From assembly GCF_003254475.1 (NCBI RefSeq), contig NZ_QFYQ01000001.1, positions 1,860,001-1,924,000 on the forward strand: DNA of 64,000 bases, written 5' to 3'. The position numbers and the translations under genes are program-made. Below are positions 63,587 through 64,000 of the stretch, piece by piece. The stretch comes from Phenylobacterium soli (GTDB lineage: Bacteria; Pseudomonadota; Alphaproteobacteria; Caulobacterales; Caulobacteraceae). The notes beneath the pieces were generated by a model. It did no database searches, was not told where the DNA came from, and worked only from the letters and a program-made list of their open reading frames with translations. Within the stretch, counting starts at the first letter, position 1; the number at the start of each line of letters is the position of its first letter.

Positions 63587-64000
63587 ATGACCCTTCGCCT
63601 GTTCGGCTGCGTCTGCGGCCAGTTCCACGGCAGCGCCGAAGGCATGGGCATGGCCGGAACGGGGCCGGTCTCGGTGCCGGTTCCCTTCTATGTGCTCGAG
63701 CACCCGGACGGCGTCGCGCTCTTCGACTGCGGCCTGCCGGCCGGCATGGTCGACTACGACGACAGCTATCGCCAGGCGCTGCGGGCCACCGACATCGACG
63801 CGAGCCTTACGCCCGAGGAGACCGCGACGCGGCATCTGGAGCGCCTCGACATCGATCCGGCGCGCGTGCGCCAGGTCGTGGTCTCGCACCTGCACTTCGA
63901 CCATGTCGGCGGGCTGCGGGAGTTCCCGAACGCCGAGGTGGTGATCCAGCGACGCGAGTGGGAAGCGGGTTTCGATCGCGAGACGGCGGGCCACTACGGG
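63587..64000 (+). CDS. Metallo-beta-lactamase fold hydrolase, lactonase-like (partial)
   Basis: The first 138 residues are visible before the window ends. The zinc motif SHLHFDHVGG (H-x-H-x-D-H) near residues 106-115, with DCGLPAG near residue 48 and the N-terminal LRLFGCVCGQF strand, matches the N-acyl homoserine lactonase branch of the metallo-beta-lactamase fold. It may open lactone rings of quorum signals or catabolic lactones. The ATG at 63587 has AGGGAGG upstream. The remaining C-terminal half lies outside the window. Confidence 0.85.
   Translation, partial: MTLRLFGCVCGQFHGSAEGMGMAGTGPVSVPVPFYVLEHPDGVALFDCGLPAGMVDYDDSYRQALRATDIDASLTPEETATRHLERLDIDPARVRQVVVSHLHFDHVGGLREFPNAEVVIQRREWEAGFDRETAGHYG

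Overview
The window is a 64 kb stretch of very GC-rich bacterial chromosome, densely packed with genes and almost wholly housekeeping or catabolic in content. No rRNA, tRNA, phage, transposon or CRISPR array was found. The marker set (recA, alaS, icd, rpsD, leuA, mreBCD-mrdA-rodA), an alphaproteobacterial LexA box (GAAC-N7-GAAC) before recA, small families such as DUF4169, RHH_4 and DUF2171, and the mreB neighbourhood all point to an alphaproteobacterium. Caulobacterales is most likely, and a Phenylobacterium-like genome fits best. That placement is inferred from gene content and was not tested by a search.

Layout. 1-8.3 kb: an APC permease next to a Rieske oxygenase; an FkbM methyltransferase overlapping an amidohydrolase; a DUF2061 membrane protein; a Cys-rich protein; then a cold-shock pair (RhlE-type DEAD-box helicase and CspA). 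8.3-19.3 kb: a TonB-dependent receptor, a four-repeat membrane protein, a class A PBP, a YhhN protein, a patatin, and two regulator-controlled divergent loci (TetR/flavin amine oxidase, and HxlR/SDR-isomerase). Each of these two loci has a visible inverted-repeat operator. 19.3-28 kb: recA with SOS box, alaS, icd, a TrmJ-like methyltransferase overlapping a nitronate monooxygenase, an NTF2-like protein and rpsD. 28-40 kb: two RTX-type Ca-binding proteins, an MscS channel, a bolA-grxD-thioesterase cluster, a LysE exporter, a class C beta-lactamase-fold hydrolase, a CinA-domain protein, small conserved genes, an aspartate aminotransferase, a TVP38 protein and a GST.

40-46 kb: leuA, preceded by a leucine-rich leader peptide of 21 residues and RNA that can fold over the leuA ribosome binding site; a DMT transporter; an aldo/keto reductase; and modABC, whose ModC lacks the usual C-terminal Mop domain. 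46-52 kb: the elongasome operon mreB-mreC-mreD-mrdA-rodA, with an unusually long Ala/Pro/Lys tail on MreC. 52-64 kb: two alpha/beta hydrolases, a Bcr/CflA exporter coupled to a discoidin plus glycosidase-like secreted protein, a HemG-like flavodoxin, a secreted half-cyanovirin plus beta/gamma-crystallin protein, an aminotransferase-amidase-DUF423 operon with a divergent MFS transporter, and a truncated metallo-beta-lactamase lactonase gene at the right edge.

No clear new defence or mobile system is visible. The most interesting items are the leuA leader, the half-CVNH/crystallin protein, the YGDA-repeat RTX protein, the discoidin/glycosidase-like protein, the MreC tail, the Mop-less ModC, and the aminotransferase-amidase catabolic island.
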